From assembly GCF_001653235.2 (NCBI RefSeq), contig NC_035794.1:682001-746000 (forward strand): a stretch of DNA of 64,000 nt. The letters run 5' to 3'. The notes beneath the pieces were generated by a model that had not been told where the DNA came from, did not search any database, and saw only the letters and a program-made list of their open reading frames with translations. This stretch comes from Pochonia chlamydosporia 170 (taxonomy: Eukaryota; Ascomycota; Sordariomycetes; Hypocreales; Clavicipitaceae). This document shows positions 37,942 through 47,887 of this stretch, piece after piece. The position numbers and the translations under genes were made by a program. How positions within the stretch are numbered: the first letter of the stretch is position 1; every line of letters starts with the position of its first letter.

Positions 37942-40900
37942 TCACCTCGTATAGCTAGCGCCTCCTACGGCTGGAAACCGGGGATCATATTCCTCGTGAT
38001 CTAATCGTGAGTTCTTGTTCATGTAGCGACCGCCATTAGGGTATCGAGTCGCATAAGGATGTGAATGATTTTCGTATTCGTGGATACCCTCTTGGGGATT
38101 ATGCTGGACGAGTCTTGGTCTTCTAATGACGTAGTCACCATTGGGATCGTGAACCTCTACTATTTCGTAGGATTCGACTGCTCGGTTTTCATGTGGGTGA
38201 TGTAGGTGATATTGACTGTTTGAATAAGCGTGTCCGGAGTGGGTGGTGCTCCGGGCGTTTGTTGCAAAGTTTGGTAGAGGTGTTGCTGTATGTTCTTGGT
38301 AGCCGAGATTGTAGCTGATGCGGTCGTGTGCTGTGTGTGGGATTCGAAATTGCGAATTTGTACGGGGTTCATCCTGTCTGCGACTGTGTGTTGCAGGCGT
38401 GTTGAGTTGTTCTACAAACTCGAACCCGTCGCGGTCGAGTCGAGGGGGTGAAGGCTCGTTGCCACGGATGGGTACGTCGTTTGCAACTATTGATGGCTGC
38501 TGCCATTGTGGGCTTGACACCTGAGTAAGATCATGAGTAAAGCTGGCTTCCGGGCGATTGGGTGTTTCAAAGGCCCATGGTAACGTGTTGAAAATGACAT
38601 TGAATGCCTCCTTGTTGTTGCCTATTCTCTCTCGCAATGTCATCAATGTAGATATTTCAGGGAGCCAAATCATATCCACGCGCCAGTCAAGTGGTTTTTC
38701 AACTGGTGGTGCGGCGTTTTCGCTGTGATTGGCATTAAAGTGCTTCAAGAGCTTGGCTAGCGAGTAAGTCTTCGATTGAAGCACCGGATGGGCACCAAGC
38801 TTGCAAGCTTTGCATGCCAAACCAGCAACATGGTCCAGTCGAAGGGCATTGTTCGTCGTGTTTGTGATTGCCTGGAGGAATAGACCCAGAGGAAGTGCCT
38901 CACAGAACATCTCCTGGAACGACATTGCAGTATGGTAGATAACCGCACACACCCTGACGGAATTCTCCAGACTCTTCACATTCATGATGCTCTGCCACGT
39001 TTGCTTCGCTATCGCCAAGGTCTGCTCTAACTGTCTAGACTTGTGGTCTTTAGCTCTCGCACCTGCTTCTTCCTCGGGACTGAGTACGCTCGGGCCATAG
39101 CCCGTAATCTGCGATGTTTCCGGCACGATGTACGATGTCTCAGAGTAAGGTTCTACCCGTGGTGGAGGTTGCTCAGTGTGCGGAAAGTGCGGAAACCGAG
39201 AATGTGGAGGATAGACACTTCGACCGTACAAGTGGCCAGACCGGCAAGATTCATGCTGACTGATGCCGGGAAGCCCGTTTGGCCCATACTGTGTAGAGAC
39301 GCCCATTTCAGCGGTAGGGGCACGATTTCCGCACTCGGCGCTTGGCTGTGTTGCTGCTTGCTCGCCATGATCAGACGCTGGTGTAGGCTGAGACTTCGGA
39401 GGGAAGTAGTCATCTAAAGTCTTGCTTTTCGACTTCGAATGCGGGTGAAGGCGCTTTTGCAGATCAGGCTGGAATATTGGCTTCTTTGGCCATTCCGCTC
39501 TCCAATACACAATGGTGTTGCCTAAGCTCAGCATCGGTATGTTTGGCCGCATAATGTTGGACCACGCCTTCGAAGACGTAGAACTTGACGGATCCCTTGC
39601 AGGAACCGCAAAGAAATAGCTCCCTGCGGAGATTGCCGGTGTGCGGTTTGATTTTGCAGTCGAAAACCCATTTCATATTTTCTATCGTGAGCTTCCGGGT
39701 CCAAGGTCCCTCAGAAGGCTCGGTTGTTAGGCGTTCACCTGAGGCCTTGGCTTCTTCAATATCCTTTGCGATTCTCGCATAAAACTTCTTACGAACGTAA
39801 AGGAGGACATCTGCCGCAAACTGCGGAGCATTCTTCTTAGTAACTTTCTGGCCACCTTTCCACTCTTGCTTGATAATCTCGTCAGCAAATGCTGATATCT
39901 GTGCTCGTACTGGGCCCTGAACTTCGTTCCACTCAGCATCCGTCACCGCACCGTTAACGCGAGGACCATCATCATCTTGCCGAGTTAAGACTTCCACAAA
40001 AGGCTGGGAGTCTGCTCTGCTTTCTCGGTCCAGCCTGCGGCCCTCGTTTTGTTGTTCAAGGAGACGGCGCTTCAAAAGTTGCCAAGCATCATCGTCAAGT
40101 GGCGTTGTGAGCTGGATAGCTGCCAGGAAGGCAGGTAAACGAGCAAGAACATTGGGTGGAATTGGTGGTTGCAAAGTATATGCCCGTCGCTCAATTTCAG
40201 CTCGTCGTAATGCCTTTAGCGTATCTGTTTGCTCCGTCATTAGTCTCATTGGGGAGCTAGAAGAATTCGCATAGTCTGTTGAGGTGGCCGCAACCGAATC
40301 AACATGGAGACCAGGTTGGTCTTGTACCACGGAAATCACCCCGGACCGGGGGTCGACCACGAATCGCTCACGGTTCAGAACTCGTTCCTTGTGTTTGGCG
40401 TGAGACGACCCATTGGCCGTTGCAACCGGATTTCCAAAATCTGGTGAATATGCAGATCTTGAATCCTGGCTGTTGGAATCCGCGTGAGGGAAAGGTCCTG
40501 GATTGAGTCTACGCATGTCATGCACTCCACCAACGAGATACCACTTTTCCCACCTGACCGCATCTGCGACAGAACGTTTGCCCTGTGCCTCAAGGCCTTT
40601 GACCCATTCTTCGGCGGCAGCAGGTCCGAAAGCCTTGGTGTCCTCAAAAGCACCTTTGATCTTTTCGATCTGGTCCGCCCAAAACACTTTTGTTACTTGT
40701 TCGTGGAATGGGCCGGCAGAGGATAACACATGAGGTGACACCACATGGTTTTCTCGGGTCAAGAACACCATCGGAAGCCCAGGAAGCAGGGCCGATGGCA
40801 ACGATGAGCTCAACAGTATATCAATCTCCTGTAAGAACAATGTGAGATGCTGTGTCATGTCACTCCGAGACAACGCAAATGACGTACCTTGACGTTCTTC

Positions 40901-41610
40901 TCACTGAGGCATCGACCGCAAGATGCAATGAAAAAGGGAAATATGGGAGAGACGCCCTTGGCGCCTGGTCCTCGCTTCCACTGGTTCTGCAAGTTATCCG
41001 CGGCAGCCTGGCCACGAAACTTGCAAAATTGGCATGCTCGTGAGCAACATAGACGCCACATGTCTAGTTCTGATCGACCCTTCATAGCTGCCGGCATACG
41101 CGGCCAGAACAAACGCCGTGAAGCTTGCCATATAGCATCAGGCTTCAACTGCGGCAGAACGCCAGTGGTAGTGGAGGTAGGAAGAGGTGAAGAGCAGAAC
41201 TTAGATGATGGGTCAAGATAGCTGTTGAACTGTTTGTTCACCGTCAACAAGCTGCCGAGAGTTCGTGGAGGAACAAATGTGAAAACACGGTGCCATGCCT
41301 CCACTGGGAGACGTGATACCATGTCTCGAGGAGCATGTTGCACAGACTGTATAGCTCCCTGGTCAACTGGACCATCAAGCCGAGCTCGCTTGGAGTTTGG
41401 CGGCTCGCTTACTAGAGGAGACGCCGCCAATTTCCTCTTTAGCCCAGAATCAGCCAGATTATTTGATAGATCATCACTCGGTCCCGCATTACTATGCGGC
41501 TCGTCTGTAAGCCTCCGATCAGACGAGTGTCTATCAGACATCGAATCGCGGCAGTCTGGATCTCGTTCGTTGTCGGCGACGTTTTCGAGATTCTTTTGGT
41601 GAGAATCCAT
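37942..41610 (-). CDS. Large F-box / zinc-finger protein split by a +1 frame change, 1202 aa if shifted
   Basis: Exon 1 is 41610-40888, then a 59-nt in-phase intron, then exon 2 from 40828. Exon 1 carries an F-box (about residues 98-135, RLPVEAWHRVFTFVPPRTLG). Exon 2 ends with a C2H2-like finger (CGSCKGSVKFYVFEGVVQHY then AAKH). The next conserved block, GNTIVYWRAEWPKKPIF, continues without a gap but in the +1 frame, which stays open to 37942. At the junction the zero frame reads CTT-AGG-C (39526-39520), identical to the yeast Ty1 +1 frameshift heptamer; skipping the A joins HTDAEL to GNTIVYW. Without a shift translation stops at 39464, giving about 695 aa. No GT-AG intron fits this junction. 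The C-terminal half has a DDYFPPKS motif and a helical region. A Met at 41667 is an alternative start. A natural indel or sequence error is the main alternative. Confidence 0.75.
39520..39526 (-). promoter_or_regulatory. Candidate +1 programmed frameshift site CTT-AGG-C
   Basis: Heptamer in the zero frame of the upstream half of the large F-box gene; a +1 slip at CTT enters the downstream frame exactly. Identical to the site used by Ty1 and ABP140 in yeast. Function here is inferred. Confidence 0.5.
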
Positions 41611-41977
41611 GTTCGCACAGAGCATGCAAGATGCTCCTCTAAATCTCGTGTTCGGAAAAAGGTCCACTGCATATCAAAAGAGAGAGCAGATCTATTCCTT
41701 TCGTGTCAGGTAGCATTGCGACGAAACACTCAGGATGAAGCTTGCTGCAATGCGATGGATGGTATGAAATGCGCTTCGTCTCTGCTGGTCCAATGGGGTT
41801 GAAGAACCTTCCAGGTAAGATGTAGGCGGCGAGAAATGAGCAGTCACGCAATGGCAAAGTAAAGAGCTTTCCAGGACCTGGTCACAAACGGTGTTGGTGC
41901 ACTGTTACCAGAGAGGTGTTGGGACTCGGGAGTGAGTGTGAAATTGCAGGTGTTTGCAGGTTCTGACTAAGCAGTCT
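41611..41977. other. Upstream region of the large F-box gene, interrupted by the MULE
   Basis: Between the F-box start and the transposon target duplication; no coding exon recognised. Confidence 0.6.
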
Positions 41978-41986
41978 GACAGTCCC
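41978..41986. repeat. Target-site duplication, left copy (9 bp)
   Basis: GACAGTCCC directly before the left terminal repeat; the identical 9 bp follow the right repeat at 44859-44867. Confidence 0.95.
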
Positions 41987-42059
41987 GGCGGCCCCTACAG
42001 AGGCGCCCGGGCGCGCATTTAGAATTGCGCGCCCTGCTGACTAACTATTTGCGCGCCCC
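41987..42059. repeat. MULE left terminal inverted repeat (73 bp)
   Basis: Perfect inverted copy of 44786-44858. Starts GGCGGCCCCTACAG and holds three GCGCGC-type words (GGGCGCGCA, TTGCGCGCCC, TTTGCGCGCCCC), candidate transposase-binding sites. Confidence 0.95.
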
Positions 42060-42110
42060 CCCTTCCATACGCGCAACAAGGCATGTAGCTGCTGCCTGCA
42101 CAGTTCCGTC

Positions 42111-44711
42111 ATGGCCCAAGCAGTATTCCCTGATGACGTGCTCCCATCGGAGGGTGTATACGATTCACGCGCATCACTCCTTGCCGCTATAAATTCCTGG
42201 GCAAAGCCCAGAGGCTACGCCTTTACCACCGGAAAATCTTCCAAGACTCCAAATGGCCGTGTTAAAGTTGTTTTTGCTTGTGATCGGAATAAGCCTCCAC
42301 CAAGCACATTAATCGAACGAAAACGCCGGACATGTAGCCGCGGAACAGGGTGCGAGTTCTCAGTGCTCGCGAAAGAATCCCTAGACGGGGCCTCTTGGGT
42401 CCTGAGCCATCGACAAGGCCAACAATACGTGCTACACAACCACCCGCCAAGCGAAGACCCATCTGCACACCCATCACATCGCCAGCTTAGCGAGAAAGAT
42501 ATTCAAGATATCTCAAATCTTACTGCCTCTGGAGCTGCGCCTCGCGAAATCAGGACCTATCTCCACAACAATTCCAATACTCTTGCAACTCAGAAAGATG
42601 TATACAATCAGATTGGAGCTGCAAGGAGGGATCTACGCGAGGGCCAGAGCAGCATACAGGCACTAGTCAACCGATTGCATGAGGAGGGGTTCTGGTGCCA
42701 GATCCGGTTGGATTCAGATAATCGGGTTACGGCAATCTTTTTTGCCCATCCGGACTCTATTGCATACCTCCAATGTAATCCCGATGTCCTGCTACTAGAC
42801 TGTACCTACAAGACAAATAAGCACAGTATGCCACTTCTTGACATGGTTGGCGTTGATGCTTGCGAGCGATCTTTCTGTGTTGCTTTTGCCTTTCTCTCCG
42901 GAGAGACAGAAGACGACTACTTATGGGCATTGCAACATCTCAGATCGCTCTATCAGCGTGACCTTCCTTCCGTTGTTTTGACAGATCGATGCCAAGCCGC
43001 GATCAATGCTGCAGCAACCTCGTTCCCTTTGTCCAAGGGTCTGCTTTGCACTTGGCACGTCAATAAGGCGGTGTTACAGCATTGCCGGCCGGCTTTTCTG
43101 ACTGACAAGAACCAGGGAGAGAAGAGGTGGGATGAGTTCTACGCATTCTGGCATTCAATTGTAGCCTCACCGAATGAAACGATATTTCAAGAGCGTCTGA
43201 CTTCATTTGAGCGTAAATATGCTAAGAATTATACAGAAGCAGTGGGATATATCAGGACAACCTGGCTTGACCCGTTTAAAGAGAGGATCGTCAGAGCATG
43301 GGTCGACAAACACTTACACTTTGGCAATGTGGCTACCTCAAGGCAGGTGGCTTATGGAATGATAGAAGATGGAGTGACTAATTCATCTCCCAGGGCCGAA
43401 GGAATCCATTCATTGATCAAAGCACATATTAAGATATCCACCTTGGATCTCTTTGATGTTTGGCAAGCCATGAGACCTGCTGTAACAAATCAGCTGAAGG
43501 AGCTGAAGTATATGCGGGCTTCTCAGCAAGTATCAATGCCACTAGACGTCTCTGGAGTGTTGTTCGAGGCAGTAAGGGGCTGGGTGTCCCATAAGGCATT
43601 GCGTAAAGTACTAGAACAACGGCAATTGCTTTCAAAGCCACTCAAAGCTGCCTGTACTAAGACCTTCACATCTTCATTTGGACTGCCGTGTGTTCATACT
43701 CTGAAGAGGCTTGAGGAAGAAGGCCGAACCCTCTCGCTACAGCACTTTCATCCCCACTGGCACTTAAAGCGAGATGTATCTCAGCCACAGCCAATGCTAG
43801 AGCCTAGAGCAGTGTCAAGTCAGTTTAACCGGAGGCGCAATCGGTCAGTGACAAGTACAAGGCGAGAGCCTAGCGCATTCGAAGCGATTCAAGAAACAAT
43901 GCGGCCAAAGGCGCAACCTACATGCAGCAGATGCCACGCATTGGGTCACATCATGACTTCGAAGGCATGCCCTCTGCGATATGAAGAGCTCTTCCAGGTA
44001 TCAGAACAAGCTACAGAAGTGGCGGCACAGATAACGCAGACGATATCAGCTGCAACAGTGGCACCAGCAGCCACAGAGACAACTTCAGTTCAGGCCGCTG
44101 TAGGTCAGGTAGAGGCAGATCTGACGACAGCAGTTCAAGTACTGGCGGGCCACACAGGAGAGGGCCAGATAGAGACAGTCCAGGAGTTGGACGGATTGGT
44201 AGATCATGCGGCGGCAAGCCAGACATCTACAATTGAGGAAGTTGCAGACTGCATCGTGGTCGTCCAGACAGTGGCAGACCAGGTTGCAGCGGCAGAGACG
44301 ATGGCAGCGCCAGAGCTGAGATACGACGACCCGCGAGCCATTCACCACAGATATGTTGAAGCTAGACAAGCTTGGTACAATGCGCAGCCTCGGGGCAGTA
44401 TTAAAACTAACCAGCAGTATCGGAAGGCAATGGGTCTGCCTCAACGGTACGATAAAGTAAGCTACAAGTGGTGTCTTGATTGGAAACAGATGGGCAAGCA
44501 ACGTATGATGCAGAGAGGCCCCAGAGAGTGGACTAAGGAGGAGATGATGGCGTATCTTGATTGGAGCAGGGCAGAGGAGGTTCGTGTTGAGGCACTGGTA
44601 GCGGCTGAGATGGAAGGCGAACCCTTCTCTAACAGAAGAGGTATGCGTGAGATCTGGGAGGCAGCGGCAGCGGATTGTGATGCACAACAGGCATTGTACT
44701 TAGGTCAGTAG
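42111..44711 (+). CDS. MULE transposase, 866 aa
   Basis: Cut-and-paste transposase of the Mutator superfamily, single exon. N-terminal FAR1/WRKY-GCM1-like zinc domain (YAFTTGKSSKTPNGRVKVVF, CDRNK, CSRGTGCEF, then H-N-H in YVLHNHPPSED). The MULE DDE domain has the first Asp in LLLDCTYKTNKHSMPLLDM, the second in SVVLTDRCQAAINAA, the CTWHVNK motif and a candidate catalytic Glu in SPRAEGIHSLIK. A zinc knuckle CSRCHALGHIMTSKAC follows near residue 605; spacing CX2CX4HX6C is longer than the canonical X4. Then comes a low-complexity Val/Ala/Gln/Thr stretch and a charged C-terminal helix (REWTKEEMMAYLDWSRAEE). No disabling change seen. Confidence 0.95.
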   Translation: MAQAVFPDDVLPSEGVYDSRASLLAAINSWAKPRGYAFTTGKSSKTPNGRVKVVFACDRNKPPPSTLIERKRRTCSRGTGCEFSVLAKESLDGASWVLSHRQGQQYVLHNHPPSEDPSAHPSHRQLSEKDIQDISNLTASGAAPREIRTYLHNNSNTLATQKDVYNQIGAARRDLREGQSSIQALVNRLHEEGFWCQIRLDSDNRVTAIFFAHPDSIAYLQCNPDVLLLDCTYKTNKHSMPLLDMVGVDACERSFCVAFAFLSGETEDDYLWALQHLRSLYQRDLPSVVLTDRCQAAINAAATSFPLSKGLLCTWHVNKAVLQHCRPAFLTDKNQGEKRWDEFYAFWHSIVASPNETIFQERLTSFERKYAKNYTEAVGYIRTTWLDPFKERIVRAWVDKHLHFGNVATSRQVAYGMIEDGVTNSSPRAEGIHSLIKAHIKISTLDLFDVWQAMRPAVTNQLKELKYMRASQQVSMPLDVSGVLFEAVRGWVSHKALRKVLEQRQLLSKPLKAACTKTFTSSFGLPCVHTLKRLEEEGRTLSLQHFHPHWHLKRDVSQPQPMLEPRAVSSQFNRRRNRSVTSTRREPSAFEAIQETMRPKAQPTCSRCHALGHIMTSKACPLRYEELFQVSEQATEVAAQITQTISAATVAPAATETTSVQAAVGQVEADLTTAVQVLAGHTGEGQIETVQELDGLVDHAAASQTSTIEEVADCIVVVQTVADQVAAAETMAAPELRYDDPRAIHHRYVEARQAWYNAQPRGSIKTNQQYRKAMGLPQRYDKVSYKWCLDWKQMGKQRMMQRGPREWTKEEMMAYLDWSRAEEVRVEALVAAEMEGEPFSNRRGMREIWEAAAADCDAQQALYLGQ

Positions 44712-44785
44712 GTAGGGTAACACGAAACCGATCACTAAAAAATCACTGGGCCGCAGCCTTACTTTGCTGCAGCTGTGCGTGAGGA

Positions 44786-44858
44786 GGGGCGCGCAAATAG
44801 TTAGTCAGCAGGGCGCGCAATTCTAAATGCGCGCCCGGGCGCCTCTGTAGGGGCCGCC
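44786..44858. repeat. MULE right terminal inverted repeat (73 bp)
   Basis: Perfect reverse complement of 41987-42059. Confidence 0.95.
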
Positions 44859-44867
44859 GACAGTCCC
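44859..44867. repeat. Target-site duplication, right copy (9 bp)
   Basis: GACAGTCCC, identical to 41978-41986. Confidence 0.95.
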
Positions 44868-45190
44868 TCGACGTCATTGCCTGTTTGTTTGTGAGAGTCA
44901 AGAGAACAGCAACTCTTCACCTTCTGCTCACAGTTGGATTTTTGGTCTCAAGTGTGCGCATTCACTTAAATCCACGAACTGCATTGGCTCAATTGTTTGC
45001 CGATAGAGTAAATCCAAAGAGTAGTGTGTGTGTGTGTGTGATTCTAACTGATTGCCTGAAGAAACCCAGTGTACAGTAAATCTAACTTGCCGTCCCAGTT
45101 TTGACAACCATCCTGATGCTGAAGTGGTAAGTACCCTACAAATACAGTGCATATCATCCAAAACATCATCACATTTCCTCAAAATATCAG
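44868..45190. other. Intergenic region (Zn2Cys6 gene 3' flank)
   Basis: No coding exon recognised; a short TG repeat lies near 45026-45040. Confidence 0.6.
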
Positions 45191-47887
45191 CTACTGGGAA
45201 TTCATCATATTCGTTTCTGGGTCGTTTGAATCTCCCCCTCCATATACTTGAAAGCTCTGGTCTGCACCCCAATTGGCCGCTTGAGCATAATTCTCAAAAG
45301 CACCCTGCACGCTTGTTAGTCTCTGCCACAGTGTGAACAGTTATCTCGCATGAAAAAACATACCCAATCGAAGTTTGTGGTCAAGTCCGGACCAGCTCCA
45401 GTGTTTCCGCCTATATTGGTGAACATTGACAATGGTGATTGAGCGCCCATGAAATTCATTCCGTCCCCTGCGAAATCGGCCAGGTTTGGCGCGGGGAGGC
45501 TGAACTCCATCCCCATGAATGCACTACTGTTGGTGTTGTTGAATGGACTCAATCCAGTGCTGAAATCACTCAGCCCATCAGGTGAGATTGTTCCCGCCCC
45601 AAGCGATGCAAGAGCCGGGTCTACTCCTGAGTTTGCTGCCGCTGTTGACAATGGGTCGCTTTGCGTGGTAGATGGCCCATTCAGGTCCTTTGATGGATTC
45701 TGTATCTTCTGAAGCATAATTTCAATCGTCTTGGATGCCTTAAAGGCTTCCATTGAGCCATCTGCAAGGCTCTTCCAGATGATGGCGGCATCTTCCAGCG
45801 TGCTAATCATCCTGGCCCTCTGCTCTGGAGACCAGCGGAATGAACCTTCGGCATCTTCGGCCAACCCAGACTGCTCAGCGAGGTTATCGTAGTGCAGGTC
45901 CAGAACGATGAGCATGGCTGGAAGAATGAATTCCTTGGTTGCAATCGACTTGACGTACCAGCTGACGGTTCGCAGCCGACCGTTGCTTTGCGACTCACGG
46001 TGCAACGTTTGCAAGTGCTCCATGGCTTGCAATGACGCCTCGATGGCACTTCTCCTTGAGTGTGCGTACCGGGGGTTTTGCCTTGCCCTAGAAATATACT
46101 TTCGATGTAACAAGCACATAATCTTCTGAAACAGAATGTCAATATTGAATCTGGCAATAATCAGCGTGACCGGGTCACGAGAACCAGCGAGAGGACCGAT
46201 TTTCAGATGTGGAGGCAATTCTTGCATGACCTGCCGGAGTTTGGCATCAAAACGAATAATTTCATCGTATGGCACCCCCTTGTCCACCCTGTTTGTTGCC
46301 TGCAAGATACTGCCGAGCTCAATACATAACCTCGCCTTTGCAATCATATACGAGACCGGAGTTGCTTCGGTAATGGGTCGCGAAGGAGGCAACTGCTTTG
46401 TATCGGGGTTAAACTCGTCATCATATATATTGTTTGGCAGTTGAGTGTCACAGTCGTGATCGTAAATCATATTCGGCAGTGAAACTTGATGCGAGAAGAC
46501 AACGTCAGCCATACGGACCAACGCCCAGGTTCTTCGTCTCATTTCCTGTTGGGCTTGTTAGATCGCCTGAGCCATTCATATACAAGGGACGTTTGCGCAT
46601 ACCGCTTGGAAGGGCGTCAGGGACGGAAACCATTTTGCGTCTCGGTGATAGCCCATCCGGAAGGCTATTCTGATGATCAAGGACACAATCATCCACAGAC
46701 CAAGGTCCGCGTCCCAGCGCGACGAGTATTCGCCAAAAACGTAGAGCAACATAGTCTCCACAGTATACTCTACAGGTTTGGTATAATCGGCCTTCATCAG
46801 GCACTGCACAGTCCGCAGTCTGTACTCTGCCGCAAGTTCCAATGTCCTGCCTCGCCACTCAGGCGGCTCGTCTCCGACCTTGTGATAACTCAACATGGCT
46901 AAACACAATATTGAGTATAGCAACCCGAGCCACATGATGGGTGTTTTTGACGGGTCTTGCCAGTGGTTGCGGAGTTGCTGCAAAAACGTAGGGCCGTGAA
47001 TTATGCTGACAGCATTGTCCATGGAATTAAAGTAGCGACTGCACAATGCCAGAACACTCGATTTGTGCGGCAGCTCAGCCCGGAGTTCTACCTCGGAGGC
47101 AGGCGATGCGCCTAAAAGCAGTGTTGGGCCTTCTCGGGCGGTAGCGGGTTTTGATGATCTGACTTTTTCGTAGCTTGTTTCCAGCTCCTTTTTGTGGTTT
47201 GTAAAATAATTTTTGACCTCTGCAATGTCCGCGAGAATCAAATGCCAGTGCTCCTGGCCAATATACATCGACTTTCCTCTGTCAGCGTCAACCTTGAGAA
47301 CACCAATAGACTTGGCAAGGTGATCATCCACGTCGCTGTCGTCATCGACCATGGCAGCTTCCTCCTCACGGGCTACCCGAGCTGAGGAGCCACTGTCAGT
47401 GACTGAATGTGAGGTAGATACGCTGGTGCGCGGGGCGTTCGTGTCGACGTTTGCGCCATTATGCATTAAAGACAGTACAAGGCCCTCAAGCCTATCTATC
47501 CTATTTTGCATGTCGTCAGGGCTAGAGTCACCCTGGTTTTGACTCTTCTTGCGGGAGGCAGGGGCTGCGTAGGAGCAGGATGTGGTGTCCATGCCCTCCC
47601 GCTTGGTGCAATTGCTGCAAGGGTGGTTTCGGTCGCATTTCCTGGGAATTAAATGTTAGAAGAAACGGCATCATTGATTTGTGTTTAGGTCGGTCGTCTT
47701 ACAGCCTGTGAAGGATTGTCAGCGCGAGCACCATCAGTTGGATGTCGAAAGGTATTTCTGCTTACTTTCTTGTCCTGCAGGGATAACAGCTCAGCGGTAC
47801 GCGGTTTCTCTTGCGGACAATACGAAACTGGTCTTCCGGGGATCCTTTGCCCGTGGAGGAGTTTGTAGAGGGCGGTGTTGGAGTCAT
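45191..47887 (-). CDS. Zn2Cys6 fungal transcription factor, 819 aa
   Basis: Binuclear zinc cluster regulator with a fungal-specific middle-homology domain. Exons: 47887-47766, 47705-47703 (3 nt), 47641-46603, 46545-45364 and 45304-45191. The cluster is CYPCRTRKLKCDRNHPCSNC with the sixth Cys at residue 64 (Cys 34, 37, 44, 50, 53, 64; the last gap of 10 is long). Correct C-X6-C spacing requires the 3-nt exon GCT, which completes Lys and begins Leu; skipping it gives X5. A coiled-coil dimerisation stretch follows (MQNRIDRLEGLVLSLM), then the fungal_trans domain (FLQQLRNHWQ, IAFRMGYHRDAKWFPSLTPF, MRRRTWALVRMAD). The C-terminus is Asn/Gly-rich and ends MMNSQ. Target genes unknown. Confidence 0.9.
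47703..47705 (-). other. 3-nt micro-exon of the Zn2Cys6 gene
   Basis: GCT flanked by a 60-nt intron (gtaagc...cacag) and a 61-nt intron (gtaaga...cccag). Supplies the Leu in RKLKC. Confidence 0.75.

Larger units (their letters stand above)
41987..44858 (+). mobile_element. Intact Mutator-like DNA transposon (MULE), 2872 bp
   Basis: Complete class II element: 73-bp perfect terminal inverted repeats, 9-bp target duplication GACAGTCCC on both sides (typical of Mutator), and one uninterrupted 866-codon transposase. The absence of mismatches between the repeats and of stops in the ORF indicates a recent insertion. It sits 376 bp upstream of the start of the large F-box gene and 333 bp past the end of the Zn2Cys6 gene. 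Confidence 0.95.

Noticed and set aside
39464..39552. Reading the two halves of the large F-box gene as separate overlapping genes
   Set aside because: The first half stops 20 codons after the finger, and the second would begin inside a conserved block without its own promoter; one gene with a frame change is simpler.
44085..44687. 200-aa ORF antisense to the transposase
   Set aside because: Shadow of the MULE transposase reading frame.
47642..47765. Single 124-nt intron in the Zn2Cys6 gene
   Set aside because: Keeps frame but leaves five residues between Cys 2 and Cys 3, breaking the zinc cluster; the micro-exon model is better.
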